Below, one piece after another: positions 17,143 through 25,482 of a DNA stretch of 33,947 nucleotides. Position 1 is the stretch's first letter. Each line of letters begins with the position of its first letter. The translations under genes and the position numbers were made by a program. The notes under the pieces are model-generated. The model was not told the origin of the DNA and did not search any database. It was given only the letters and a program-made list of their open reading frames with translations. Source of the stretch: Planctomycetota bacterium (GTDB lineage: Bacteria > Planctomycetota > Phycisphaerae > Phycisphaerales > UBA1924); assembly GCA_963204725.1 (NCBI GenBank), contig CAUJHH010000013.1:1-33947 (forward strand). The letters run 5' to 3'.

Positions 17143-17667
17143 GTGCTCGCGAATCCTGCCTGGCGGAAGATTATGGGCCTTCCACAGGGCAAATGGGCGG
17201 CGGCACGGTCCTCGCACCCCTGTTCGTTGATGAGCCCGTCGGTTGGCACATCTTCGGACCTGAACCACCACATCGCGCCCGCGACCAGGGTTGATCGCAC
17301 TGTCGCAGCGTGCGAGCGGGTGTCGGCGTGCCGCGACGAGTGCGGGGCGGTTCGGGAAGCGGATTGCTTCGAGCGCGGTCCGATACCGTTTGCAGACTTT
17401 CTGTATCACGAGAACCGGAGGCTCACGCTTGAGCACCCGAGGGCAGTGGCGGCGTCGCCGACGGCAACCGAGACGGACGCCTCGCAGGTCTCCGATGACA
17501 CGAGCCGCGGTGCGATCGAAGCCACGCCCGCATCGAGCGAGCGGGTGGTCGGTGCGAGCGATGTCGGGCGTGGTGAAACAGATCGCGGCGCACCGGCACG
17601 GGGCGCGATCGTGAAGAATCTGTCGCGACCGATCCTGGTCGCGAGATTCATCGACCTGTACGCCTGA
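17143..17667 (+). CDS. Small unknown protein
   Basis: No family recognised. The 174-codon frame has strongly GC-rich third positions and a believable residue mix: a Trp/Lys-containing N-terminus, FERGPIPFADFLYHENRR in the middle, a Ser/Thr/Ala/Glu-rich linker, and a compact end (IVKNLSRPILVARFIDLYA). No Shine-Dalgarno sequence marks the ATG at 17143, and an in-frame ATG at 17230 is another possible start. It is divergent from queA and convergent with the SpoIID gene. The minus strand here also has an open frame, but that one is rich in Arg, His and Cys and looks like a shadow. Confidence 0.45.
   Translation: MLANPAWRKIMGLPQGKWAAARSSHPCSLMSPSVGTSSDLNHHIAPATRVDRTVAACERVSACRDECGAVREADCFERGPIPFADFLYHENRRLTLEHPRAVAASPTATETDASQVSDDTSRGAIEATPASSERVVGASDVGRGETDRGAPARGAIVKNLSRPILVARFIDLYA
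17623..17644. terminator. Perfect hairpin between convergent genes
   Basis: TCGCGACC (17623-17630) and GGTCGCGA (17637-17644) form an 8-bp stem with a 6-base loop. It lies inside the last codons of the small plus-strand frame and about 50 bases beyond the stop of the SpoIID gene. No T-run follows on either strand, so termination is possible but unproven. Confidence 0.35.
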
Positions 17668-17694
17668 GCCGGGCTGCAAGAGCCATCGACTCGA

Positions 17695-19059
17695 CTAGAA
17701 ATGCCGTTGCACGACCGCACCGGGATAGAAGCGTGCGAGCATCTCCCGGTAGGAGAGGCCCTGGTCGGCCCAGCCCTTGGCGCAGTACTGGCACATGCCG
17801 ACGCCGTGGCCGAAGCCGCCGCCCTCAAAGACCGCACGGTTGCCGGCGAAGAGCACCTGGAAGTTGCCGCTGTTCATGCGGATCTCGCGGGTGATGTCTG
17901 GCAGACCGGGGACGTTCTGGTTGCAGGCGAAGCGGAGCTGCTCTGCGCTCAGGGTGTACGACTTGCCCTTATCGTCGGTCAGGCGGAACTTGATCGGGCG
18001 ACCAACGACGTTCTGCTCGATGGAGTCGATGGAGCGGATGGTGCCGATCTGGCCGACGCCGCCTCCGTTGATCTGGCCCCACGCCTTGACGCGCTGACTG
18101 AGTGTTCCGAGATCGCGCTCAACACGCCAGCGGAAGAGGGGCGAACCCTGGCACGCGAAGGCGCGGGAACGGGCCTGCAAAGACGCGGAGCGGTTGTACT
18201 CATACCCCGGACCGACGGGCCAGACGTCGGTCGCGGAGTTGGGCTTTCCGGCGCAGGTGCTCGAGTAGTACGCGCGGAGTGTCCGCCCACCCTCGACAAG
18301 GACGAGGCCCCGCGTGGTACGCGTGGCGGCCTTGGCGACCTCGAGCGTGGTGCTGCCGCCGAAGACCTGGTCGGCGGTCGTGGACTCGACATCGAATGCC
18401 TTGCCCTCGGCACGGGCGCGGGTGCGTTCGTGCATGGCGTACGAGCGTGCGGCGACGGCCTGGGCCTCGAAGGCACCGAGGGGCCATGAGGCGATGAGCT
18501 CTTTGGAGATGACGCCCTCGATGTACTGCTCCATGCCGAGGGTGGCGATGACATCGAGACGCCCGCGTCCGCCGGCGCCGCCACCGAGGTCGGAGCGCTG
18601 CTTGAGCACGATGCTGGAGGCGTAGGGGGTGCCGTCGACGCGGACGAGGCCGCCGATGGCCTCGGGCATGGTGATCTGCACATCGGCGCCGTCGCCGAAA
18701 ACGATGCGGCGGCCGTAGAGGTCCGTGAGCTCGATGCCACCCGTGCCCGCGCGGGCCTTGACCGGCGCGTTCATGGTTTCCGTGCGGCCGGCGAGGCCCC
18801 TGGCAAGCAGCCGGGCGGAGGCGTTTGCGGCACCGATGTCGGCGAGATCGACGCCGTCGCGGATGCGGACGCGGATGTCGGGCTCGACACCAAAGGGCTT
18901 GATCTCGGCGAGGTCCTTCTGGCTGGTGCCGGACTCGCAGGCCCCGAGAGCGAGGGTGGCGGCTGCGAGCGCAGCAACAAGCCCAAGCCGCAGCACACGC
19001 CGGCGGAATGAACCGATCGCACAACCGCCAGTGGCCAGACTCGGCTCCATCGCTTGCAT
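17695..19059 (-). CDS. SpoIID/LytB-domain lipoprotein
   Basis: Exported protein of the SpoIID family, whose best-known member is a lytic transglycosylase acting on peptidoglycan denuded of stem peptides. The domain stretches YIEGVISKELIASWPLGAFE, QAVAARSYAMHERTRA, RAYYSSTCAG and GGGFGHGVGMCQYCAKGWAD are clear and fill the C-terminal two thirds. The N-terminus has a basic region, a hydrophobic run and a lipobox (LALGAC), so it is anchored to a membrane. I chose ATG 19059, with GGAG 5 bases upstream, over the ATG at 19074, which has no ribosome site. It is not evidence of sporulation, since the family is common in non-spore-formers. Confidence 0.92.
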   Translation of the reverse strand: MQAMEPSLATGGCAIGSFRRRVLRLGLVAALAAATLALGACESGTSQKDLAEIKPFGVEPDIRVRIRDGVDLADIGAANASARLLARGLAGRTETMNAPVKARAGTGGIELTDLYGRRIVFGDGADVQITMPEAIGGLVRVDGTPYASSIVLKQRSDLGGGAGGRGRLDVIATLGMEQYIEGVISKELIASWPLGAFEAQAVAARSYAMHERTRARAEGKAFDVESTTADQVFGGSTTLEVAKAATRTTRGLVLVEGGRTLRAYYSSTCAGKPNSATDVWPVGPGYEYNRSASLQARSRAFACQGSPLFRWRVERDLGTLSQRVKAWGQINGGGVGQIGTIRSIDSIEQNVVGRPIKFRLTDDKGKSYTLSAEQLRFACNQNVPGLPDITREIRMNSGNFQVLFAGNRAVFEGGGFGHGVGMCQYCAKGWADQGLSYREMLARFYPGAVVQRHF

Positions 19060-19164
19060 GCTCGCTCCAATCATCAGACGCTCGATCCGGTGTGGCGCGC
19101 ACGACCGCGCCGCACGCCGACCCGGCGCGACAGTATCATCGTCCGGACACTCGGAGTATGCCCA

Positions 19165-19599
19165 ATGATCGCGATGCCGTTTCTGTCGATCGTCCGCTCT
19201 TCTCGCTTTCGCACCGTTGCGGGCTCGCTATTGCTCGGAGTCGCAGCGGGGACTGCCGGGTGCGGCACGTCGCGGCCCACGCTTAGCGAGGCGCGATACA
19301 ACGGGCCTCCCATTGAGGTCGATCGGAGCGGGAAGCTTTACCGTCTGACGTTCCAGGCACCGAGCCAGGGCTGGACCTTCACGCTCGATCAGGTGCAGCC
19401 CTCGCTTGACAAGGCGACGCTGCTGGTCACGGCCCGGAAGCCGGATCCCTCGTACATGTACGCCCAAGTGCTTGTCGACCAGCAGCTTCTGACGCAGGTC
19501 GAGACGTCGACTCCGATCGATGTGTACGTGCGGGTGGCGGAGTTCGTGTCGAGCGCGAAGTCCTCGACCTATGACTTCATGACGTCGAGTACGCCTTGA
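19165..19599 (+). CDS. Small unknown lipoprotein
   Basis: A 144-residue exported protein of unknown function. Signal sequence SLLLGVAAGTAGC ends in a lipobox-like GTAGC with Cys at about 33. The mature part is a beta-rich single domain (YRLTFQAPSQGWTFTLDQVQ, then KATLLVTARKPDPSYMYAQV). GGAG (19153-19156) stands 8 bases before the ATG at 19165. The frame is open further left but overlaps the SpoIID gene there. It is divergent from the SpoIID lipoprotein, sharing about 100 bases of upstream DNA, and sits just ahead of dprA. Confidence 0.75.
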   Translation: MIAMPFLSIVRSSRFRTVAGSLLLGVAAGTAGCGTSRPTLSEARYNGPPIEVDRSGKLYRLTFQAPSQGWTFTLDQVQPSLDKATLLVTARKPDPSYMYAQVLVDQQLLTQVETSTPIDVYVRVAEFVSSAKSSTYDFMTSSTP

Positions 19600-19618
19600 A
19601 CGGGTGAGGCGTGCTATC

Positions 19619-20902
19619 GTGAAGCGCATGCCCGACCTTTCTCCGAACGCACTCGATCTGCTGCGGCTGACGCTCGTGCCGGGGCTCGGCCCGGTATTGA
19701 TCTCGCGTCTGCTGAAGAAGTTCGGAACGGCAGGCGAGGCACTCGGCGCATCGGCATCGTTGATCCGCACCGTCAAGGGGATCGGGGACGCGCGAGCGGA
19801 TGCCATCGATCGGGCTCGCGCGGATCTTGATCGGCTCGCCGATGAGGAGCTCCAGGCCATCTCCGCATCGGGCGTTCACCTGATCGCGATGGGTGAAGCG
19901 AGATACCCCACATTGCTTTTGCACATCGACGACCCGCCTCCGGTGTTGTACGCAAAGGGTGAACTGCGACCCGGCGACCTCGATCGAGCGATGCTGGCGG
20001 TGGTGGGATCGCGAAAGTGCTCGCACTACGGGCTGGAGCAGTCCAGGCGGTTCGCGTCGATGCTGGCGCAGGCAGGGGTGACCATCGTCTCCGGGGGCGC
20101 AAGGGGGATCGATACCGCTGCCCATCGCGGCGCGATGGAGGCGGGGGGCAGAACTGTGGCCGTCATGGGCTGCGGGCTGGCACGGGCGTACCCGCCCGAG
20201 AATGAGGAACTGTTCGCGAGGATCGCGGAGCGCGGCTGCCTGCTCAGCGAACTCCCGTTCCATACGCCTCCCACTGCCGAGAACTTCCCGGCGCGGAACC
20301 GGATCATTTCCGGGATGTCGCACGGAACGCTCGTGATCGAGGCGGGGCACCGATCCGGGTCGCTGATCACCGCACGCCTCGCGGCGGAGGATCACGGGCG
20401 AGAGGTCTTCGCGATCCCCGGGCGCGTCGATTCGGCGTACTCGGCGGGTTCGCTCGATCTGATCAAGACTGGCGGCGCGGTGATGGTCACGGAACCGGCG
20501 GATATCCTGAGCGTGCTGCGCGACGCGACGACCTTTGGCGTCGGCGCGCCCATTTCGGAGTCCAGCGAGCGCGGAGAGCCCGATGGAATCCTGGACGGGT
20601 CGAACCTGTTCGCGCCGGAGCCGCGAGCGAGAAGGCCCGTTCCGGGGACGCGAACGCTCGGACCGATCGGGCCGTCGGAGCCCGACGAGTCCGCCCAGGA
20701 AGGCGCGAAGGCGGCTCGAACGGCTCTTGCGACGGATCCGGTCGATGCGAGGATCCTCGCTGCGCTGGAGTTGCCGCTCACACCGGACCAGTTGGCAATC
20801 CGGGCGGAGTTGCCGGCGCACCAACTGCGTGCGCGCCTGACGATGCTGGAGATCCAGAAGCGGGTGCGCCGCTTTGGGGCTCATTTCGAGCGACTGGGAT
20901 GA
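19619..20902 (+). CDS. dprA: DNA processing protein DprA
   Basis: Binds incoming single-stranded DNA and loads RecA during natural transformation. An N-terminal helix-hairpin-helix-like part (LVPGLGPVLISRLLKKFG) is followed by the Rossmann domain: VVGSRKCSHYG, VSGGARGIDTAAHRGAM, VMGCGLARAYPPEN, SELPF, FPARNRIISGMSHGTLVIEA, SGSLITARLA and AIPGRVDS. A winged-helix domain closes the protein (LTPDQLAIRAELPAHQLRAR). GTG 19619 has GAGG 9 bases upstream; ATG 19628 and GTG 19604 are alternatives. Other competence genes are not in view. It ends 10 bases from the convergent methyltransferase gene. Confidence 0.96.
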   Translation: MKRMPDLSPNALDLLRLTLVPGLGPVLISRLLKKFGTAGEALGASASLIRTVKGIGDARADAIDRARADLDRLADEELQAISASGVHLIAMGEARYPTLLLHIDDPPPVLYAKGELRPGDLDRAMLAVVGSRKCSHYGLEQSRRFASMLAQAGVTIVSGGARGIDTAAHRGAMEAGGRTVAVMGCGLARAYPPENEELFARIAERGCLLSELPFHTPPTAENFPARNRIISGMSHGTLVIEAGHRSGSLITARLAAEDHGREVFAIPGRVDSAYSAGSLDLIKTGGAVMVTEPADILSVLRDATTFGVGAPISESSERGEPDGILDGSNLFAPEPRARRPVPGTRTLGPIGPSEPDESAQEGAKAARTALATDPVDARILAALELPLTPDQLAIRAELPAHQLRARLTMLEIQKRVRRFGAHFERLG

Positions 20903-20912
20903 TCGGGCTCGA

Positions 20913-21752
20913 TCAGACGCGTGCCTTCAGCACGTGGATCGCGTAGCCGGGCTCGTGCAGTTCCACGTCTTCGCCGTGCTCGTCGATCGTCGCGGCGCGT
21001 TCGAGGCCGGCGCGGCTGATGATCGATCGCCACTGCGCCATGTCGTAGCTGCGGAGGCCATAGACGTCGTCGTGGTGGGCCTCGCCCTTGGGGGTTCGGA
21101 CCATCATGTGGCTGTAGACCATCTCGATGCGACTGCCGGGGCCAGCTCCGTTTGAGGCGGGCTCGAAGTTGATGATCTGTGTAACCTCTACGCGACCTCG
21201 CTTGCCGCGCCAGATGTCTTCGTCCGGCTCTTCTCGTCCGTAGGCCGAGAGCGAGATGCCCACGGCGTAGATGCCTCCGGGCTTGAGGACGCTGCGGACG
21301 CCCTTGAGATGGGCCAGCATGGCGCGATCGCTGGGGAGGTGGCGGATGGTGTTGATGAGATTGAACGCCATGTCGATCGACGCGGGCTTGAGCTCGGCGT
21401 CGAAGCCGACCATGTCGCCGACAAAGAGTTTGGCGCGTCGGGACGTGCCGAGTTCCTTCAGACGGGCTTTGGCGTACCTGACCATCTCCGGGGATCGGTC
21501 GAAGCCGACGACGCGGACGCCCTTCTTGGAGGCGAGGCGGAGGTAGCGGCCGGTGCCGCACGCGGGTTCGAGCCAGTGCATGGTGGCCGGATCGCGGGGC
21601 CCGAGGAAGCGGCGGGCGATCTTGAAGAGCCCCCCAACCTCCCACGCGGTGTCGGGCTCGTGCAGGATGTCGTAGAGCTCTGGTTGGCCATAGAGGCCGT
21701 CGATGCGGTCGATCTCGTGGGTCGTGGCGGGATTCGATCTGGCGTCGGGCAT
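20913..21752 (-). CDS. SAM-dependent methyltransferase (class I)
   Basis: Probable small-molecule methyltransferase of 279 residues. Motif I reads WLEPACGTGRYLRL (60-73), followed by VVGFDRSPEM (acidic loop), FVGDMVGFD, IDMAFNLINTIRHL and VLKPGGIYAVGISL. The C-terminal half (VEVTQIINFEP, MVYSHMMVR, GLRSYDMAQWRSII) resembles Methyltransf_25-type proteins. The substrate cannot be told from sequence. The frame stays open to 22418, but that extension lies opposite another gene; the ATG at 21752 (MPDARSNPATTHEID) fits homology. It stands alone between convergent dprA and a divergent exported protein gene. Confidence 0.9.
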   Translation of the reverse strand: MPDARSNPATTHEIDRIDGLYGQPELYDILHEPDTAWEVGGLFKIARRFLGPRDPATMHWLEPACGTGRYLRLASKKGVRVVGFDRSPEMVRYAKARLKELGTSRRAKLFVGDMVGFDAELKPASIDMAFNLINTIRHLPSDRAMLAHLKGVRSVLKPGGIYAVGISLSAYGREEPDEDIWRGKRGRVEVTQIINFEPASNGAGPGSRIEMVYSHMMVRTPKGEAHHDDVYGLRSYDMAQWRSIISRAGLERAATIDEHGEDVELHEPGYAIHVLKARV

Positions 21753-21908
21753 GAGTCGAAGGCTAGGGATCTGGCCGGCATTCGTTGACGAATCTGGGAG
21801 ATTGTGCGCCGATTTCGGTCGTGGAACGAATACGTGGCACCTCGGCGGTGTCAGAGAAGAGTCGGGCGCTTCCGCGGCGGAGAAGCGTCCCATTGCGGAG
21901 ACCATTCG

Positions 21909-22979
21909 ATGCCGATCCCACGTCGAGTCCGATCCGGATGCCTGCTCGCTCGCGCTGTGCCTCTCTTGATGTGCGCGGCTTTGGCGACCGGGTCGCTTCA
22001 CGCCCAGCAGTCCGAGCCCAACGAACTCCTCATGCCCGTGGCCATGCCGCCGCTGCCTGCAGGGATGGCGGCGCCAACGAACGCAGCCCTGATCTATGCG
22101 CGTGCGATGCGGCTGATCTCTCCCCAGACGCTCGAGGCCATGGCGGAGAAGGACCCGAAAGCCGAGCAACCGACCGAGCGGGCGATCGAGGCGATCGCGG
22201 CCTACGGAAGCTCGCTCGCAATCGCCCGACGCGGGTCGCGGCTTGAGAACTGCGACTGGGGGATCGAGTATCAGCAGGGCCCGGGCACGCTCCTCGACCA
22301 CTTGGGTTCGATGCGAGGACTCGCGCGAGCCCTCGACAACGAAGCGGCGATCCTCAGCAAGTCTGACCCGGATGCAGCCATTGAGAACGTGGTCTCGATG
22401 CTCGCCATGGGAGACCACGTCACGCAGGATCGGATCCTGATTTCATCGCTGGTCGGCGCTGCTGTCACGAGCGTAACCGTCAAACGCATCAACACGATGA
22501 TGGACGACGGTTTGATCAAACGCCACCACGCGAAGCGACTCCTCCAGGAGCTTCAGCGGGTGCGCGACACGAACCTCTTCCGCCTCCGCGAGGCGATGGC
22601 ATACGAAAGGTGGACGGCGAGCCAGTGGCTGCGGGCGATCGGCACGGGTCCCGAAGCGGGGCGGCGGATCGCCGAGACGCTCGGGTCGCTCGATGCGGAT
22701 GGTGGTGATGCGGTCCTCGACGCTCTCGCGCTGATGGACGAGGAGCAGCTCGCGCCCCTCTTCGACGACACCGCCCGCTCGTATGACGACATGATCGCGG
22801 CCATGGACTCTTCCGATCCAGTGGCTGAGCTGGAGCGGATCAACGAGGGCATCGAGCGAGGCGACTATGGCGTGATCGCGCTCCGGTTCTCGTCGAGCCT
22901 GACTCGCGCGTACAGCTCCGCAAAGCGGGTCTCGGGCGAGATCGATCTGGCCATCAAGCGGCTCCAGGCCGTGAAGTGA
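21909..22979 (+). CDS. Unknown exported helical protein
   Basis: A 356-residue protein with a signal peptide (RAVPLLMCAALATGSLHAQQ) and no family I can name. The mature part is mostly helical (YARAMRLISPQTLEAM, DNEAAILSKSDPDAAIENVV, LDALALMDEEQLAPLFDD), the style of many planctomycete secreted hypotheticals. GGAG (21897-21900) stands 8 bases before the ATG at 21909, which rules out the longer open frame starting at 21804. The sigma factor gene begins 37 bases after its stop, so the two may be cotranscribed. Confidence 0.8.
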   Translation: MPIPRRVRSGCLLARAVPLLMCAALATGSLHAQQSEPNELLMPVAMPPLPAGMAAPTNAALIYARAMRLISPQTLEAMAEKDPKAEQPTERAIEAIAAYGSSLAIARRGSRLENCDWGIEYQQGPGTLLDHLGSMRGLARALDNEAAILSKSDPDAAIENVVSMLAMGDHVTQDRILISSLVGAAVTSVTVKRINTMMDDGLIKRHHAKRLLQELQRVRDTNLFRLREAMAYERWTASQWLRAIGTGPEAGRRIAETLGSLDADGGDAVLDALALMDEEQLAPLFDDTARSYDDMIAAMDSSDPVAELERINEGIERGDYGVIALRFSSSLTRAYSSAKRVSGEIDLAIKRLQAVK

Positions 22980-23016
22980 TCGAGCTGATCCGGAGACCCG
23001 CGAAGGATGTGGTGAC

Positions 23017-23604
23017 GTGACGAATGCCGGCAGCGATCTTGAGCTTGTTCGCCTGATCCGAAGGGGCGATGAGCGGGCCGCACGGGAGCTTCTTGCTCGC
23101 GTCGGCCCGTCGCTGCGTTCGATCGCGCGAGTGGTGCTGCGCGACGACCCGCGGAGCGAGGATGTCGTGCAGCAGGCGCTGTGCCGCCTGCTCGAGCTTC
23201 GAGAGCGCCAGGTCCGCGAGATCCGCGACATCGGCGCGTTCCTTGCGTGCATGGTGCGGCGATTGGCATTGAACGAGGCGAGGAGCGAGGGCCGGGCGAG
23301 GCGACGCGAGCGCGATTCGGCGCGGCGCGACGTGGGACCCACGCCCGACGTGAAGGGCGCGAATGCGGCCCACCTGGATCAGGCACTCTCCGAGGCGATC
23401 GCGTCCCTGCCGGACGAGTTGGCAGAGATCGTGCTCTTGAGACATGTCGGCGGGCTCACCTTTGATCAGCTCGCGATGACGCTCGATCAGAGTCGAGGCA
23501 CCATCGTGGGGCGGCATCGACGCGCGATGGAGGAATTGAATCGGATACTCGCAGGCGCCAATGCGGTCGGTGCGGCGCACGAGAACACGGGAGTTGCACG
23601 GTGA
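23017..23604 (+). CDS. ECF-type RNA polymerase sigma factor
   Basis: A 195-residue sigma-70 family factor with only regions 2 and 4. Region 2 spans about 8-90 (LVRLIRRGDERAARELLARV, DDPRSEDVVQQALCRLLELR). Region 4 spans about 120-180, with SLPDELAEIVLLRHVGGLTF and the recognition helix QSRGTIVGRHRRAMEEL. The start is GTG at 23017 with GAAGGA (23002-23007) 9 bases upstream; an earlier GTG at 23012 is out of frame. The stop overlaps the start of a small membrane protein gene (GTGA), the arrangement usual for a sigma factor and its anti-sigma partner. The target promoters are unknown. Confidence 0.93.
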   Translation: MTNAGSDLELVRLIRRGDERAARELLARVGPSLRSIARVVLRDDPRSEDVVQQALCRLLELRERQVREIRDIGAFLACMVRRLALNEARSEGRARRRERDSARRDVGPTPDVKGANAAHLDQALSEAIASLPDELAEIVLLRHVGGLTFDQLAMTLDQSRGTIVGRHRRAMEELNRILAGANAVGAAHENTGVAR

Positions 23605-23966
23605 ACGACGAAACAAGATCAGATCTGGAGGCGCGGCTGGACGCGCTCGGCGAGCTTGAGATTGCCACGGCGAGCGATATCGGATCGGAAAGTCTGTTCA
23701 TCGGTCGCGTTCGGCGTCGCAGGAGGGTGCTCGTGGCGATGCGGTCGGCCGCAGGCATGGCTGCGGTCGTCGTGTTGGCTGGCGTGATCGAGTTTGGGTG
23801 GCGCGAAGCGCCGGGTCATCCGATGATGGAAGCGGCGCCGCAGACGCCCGTCTACGCGGCGATGGATCTGCCCGGTCTGCCGGTCGGCCAGACCGGCGGG
23901 CCTGTGCCGCCGATCCGCGCGGGGATCCGGATGGACGATCCGATGGCGATCGCGTTGCTGCAGTGA
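23601..23966 (+). CDS. Small single-pass membrane protein, possible anti-sigma factor
   Basis: A 121-residue protein starting with GTG in a GTGA overlap with the sigma factor stop. An acidic cytoplasmic-type N-terminus (SDLEARLDALGELEIATASD) is followed by RVRRRRRVLVAM and one membrane span (about 50-66, AGMAAVVVLAGVIEFGW). A Pro/Gly-rich tail follows. No zinc-binding HxxxCxxC motif is present, so it is not a classical ZAS anti-sigma factor. The role is inferred only from gene order and topology. Confidence 0.75.
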   Translation: MNDETRSDLEARLDALGELEIATASDIGSESLFIGRVRRRRRVLVAMRSAAGMAAVVVLAGVIEFGWREAPGHPMMEAAPQTPVYAAMDLPGLPVGQTGGPVPPIRAGIRMDDPMAIALLQ

Positions 23967-24014
23967 TGGGTGTTCCTGGGCTCGGCGGCGCGATGGCCAC
24001 TCCTATCGTGAGGC

Positions 24015-24830
24015 ATGAGCATTCGCGTCTCGGTCATCATTCCGGCGGCGGGGTTCAGCGGTCGCTATGTCGAGGGGATGGAGGTTCCCCGCTCCAAGCT
24101 CGACGAAGACCTTGGCGGCAGGCCCGTCCTCCAGCGGACGGTTGAGACATTCGTCAACTACGAGCACGAGGAAGTGACGATCGGCTCGATCATCGTCGCC
24201 GGGCCGCATGACCAGAAGCAGATGGACGCGTTCAAGGCACGCCACGGCGACAAGCTCGGCCTGCTCGGAGCGGTCGTTGTCTCTGGCGGTGTGACGCACA
24301 GGTGGGAGACCGTGAAAGCGGCGCTTGCGCACGTGCCCGAAGAATCGACGCATGTCGCGGTGCACGACGGCGCGAGACCGTGCGTCTCGCGAGAGCTGCT
24401 GGATCGTCTCTTCGACGGAGCGACGAAGTTCCCGGCAGTGATCCCGGTCCTTGACGTCGGAGACACCATCAAGCGCGTCGCCACAGAGCCCGTGCCGGAT
24501 CCGAAGCCGGACCCCTTTGCGGCCATCCTCGGAGATACAGGACGGGGACCGATCTATCGCGCGGTCGAGCAAACACTCGATCGGAGCGGGCTGGTTCTGG
24601 TGCAGACGCCCCAAGTCTTCGAAACGGCGTTGCTCAAGCGCGCGTACGAGCAGTCGGATCTGTCAAGCACGGACGATGCCGGTCTGGTCGAGCGGCTGGG
24701 GGAGCGCGTGATTGGAGTACCGGGGGAAGCTCGAAACCTGAAGATCACCCGGCCAGCGGATCTGCGGCTCTGCCGCCTGATCATGGGCGTGGGTGGCCCC
24801 GAGGAGCGGGCGGCGCACAAGAGATTCTGA
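24015..24830 (+). CDS. ispD: 2-C-methyl-D-erythritol 4-phosphate cytidylyltransferase
   Basis: Third enzyme of the non-mevalonate isoprenoid pathway; joins MEP and CTP. Seen: VIIPAAGFSGRY (8-18) for nucleotide binding, GGVTHRWETV (91-100), VHDGARP (116-122), QTPQVFE (197-203), STDDA (218-222) and NLKIT (241-245). At 271 residues it exceeds the usual 220-240 because of an insert at about 155-183 (EPVPDPKPDPFAAILGDTGR, then GPIYRAVEQ). The segment MEVPRSKLDEDLGGRPVLQR also departs from the usual spacing. A GAGG lies only one base before the ATG, too close to be a normal ribosome site. No ispF or ispE follows; convergent lexA begins 34 bases on. Confidence 0.92.
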   Translation: MSIRVSVIIPAAGFSGRYVEGMEVPRSKLDEDLGGRPVLQRTVETFVNYEHEEVTIGSIIVAGPHDQKQMDAFKARHGDKLGLLGAVVVSGGVTHRWETVKAALAHVPEESTHVAVHDGARPCVSRELLDRLFDGATKFPAVIPVLDVGDTIKRVATEPVPDPKPDPFAAILGDTGRGPIYRAVEQTLDRSGLVLVQTPQVFETALLKRAYEQSDLSSTDDAGLVERLGERVIGVPGEARNLKITRPADLRLCRLIMGVGGPEERAAHKRF

Positions 24831-24864
24831 GTGAAGCGCCAAGCATCACTGCGGCACAAGCTGC

Positions 24865-25482
24865 TCAGCGGCCGTAGCGGCGGACAACACCCTTGACGAT
24901 CCCCTGGATCTGGCAGAAGCGGACGCGGATCGGCTCGAAGTCCGGGTTCGCGGGCTGCAGGCGGATGTGGTCGTCTTCCTTGTAAAAGGTCTTGAGCGTT
25001 GTGGAGCCGTCCGGCAAGAGAGCAACCACGCGATCGCCGTTCTGCGCGACCTGCGTGCGTTCGACCAGCACGATGTCACCGCTGAAGATGCCCTCGTCAC
25101 GCATCGAGTCGCCGTCCACTTTCAGTGCAAACGTGGATTCGCCGCGTTCGGTCGGGAAGAGGAACTCGGTCAGGTCGATCTCGTCGGCGTCCGGCACCTT
25201 CTCGATCGGGTAACCCGCGGCGATCTTGCCGACGAGCGGGAAACGCAGGGGGCGTGACTCATCGGGGACGGGGATGCCGTCAGCGATCGACAAAGAGCGT
25301 GCCTTGTTCGGCTCGCGCACCAAAGCGCCCTTGCGGATGAGCGCCTCGACGTGCTCGAAGACCGTGACCTTGCTGACGCCGATCTCGTCCGCGAGTTCCT
25401 GCATGGTCGGGGAATAGCCCTTGCGTACCCGCCAGTCGCGAATGAGTTGGAGAATGCGGAGCTGCTTCGGTGTGAGATTCAT
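24865..25482 (-). CDS. lexA: LexA SOS repressor
   Basis: Transcriptional repressor of the DNA-damage response that cleaves itself when RecA filaments form. The winged-helix DNA-binding domain occupies 1-65, with MNLTPKQLRILQLIRDW and YSPTMQELADEIGVSKVTVF. The hinge carries the Ala-Gly cleavage site at 89-90 (KIAAGYP). The peptidase domain has Ser126 (DGDSMRDEG) and Lys164 (STTLKTFY) as the catalytic pair. Length is 205. The frame is open much further upstream, but ATG 25482 has GGAGG (25492-25496) 9 bases before it and fits homology. The recognition helix sequence (VSKVTVFEHVEAL) differs from E. coli, so the operator will differ too. Confidence 0.96.
   Translation of the reverse strand: MNLTPKQLRILQLIRDWRVRKGYSPTMQELADEIGVSKVTVFEHVEALIRKGALVREPNKARSLSIADGIPVPDESRPLRFPLVGKIAAGYPIEKVPDADEIDLTEFLFPTERGESTFALKVDGDSMRDEGIFSGDIVLVERTQVAQNGDRVVALLPDGSTTLKTFYKEDDHIRLQPANPDFEPIRVRFCQIQGIVKGVVRRYGR

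Noticed and set aside
21753..22418. N-terminal extension of the methyltransferase frame
   Set aside because: It lies antisense to the exported-protein gene at 21909 and has no methyltransferase homology.
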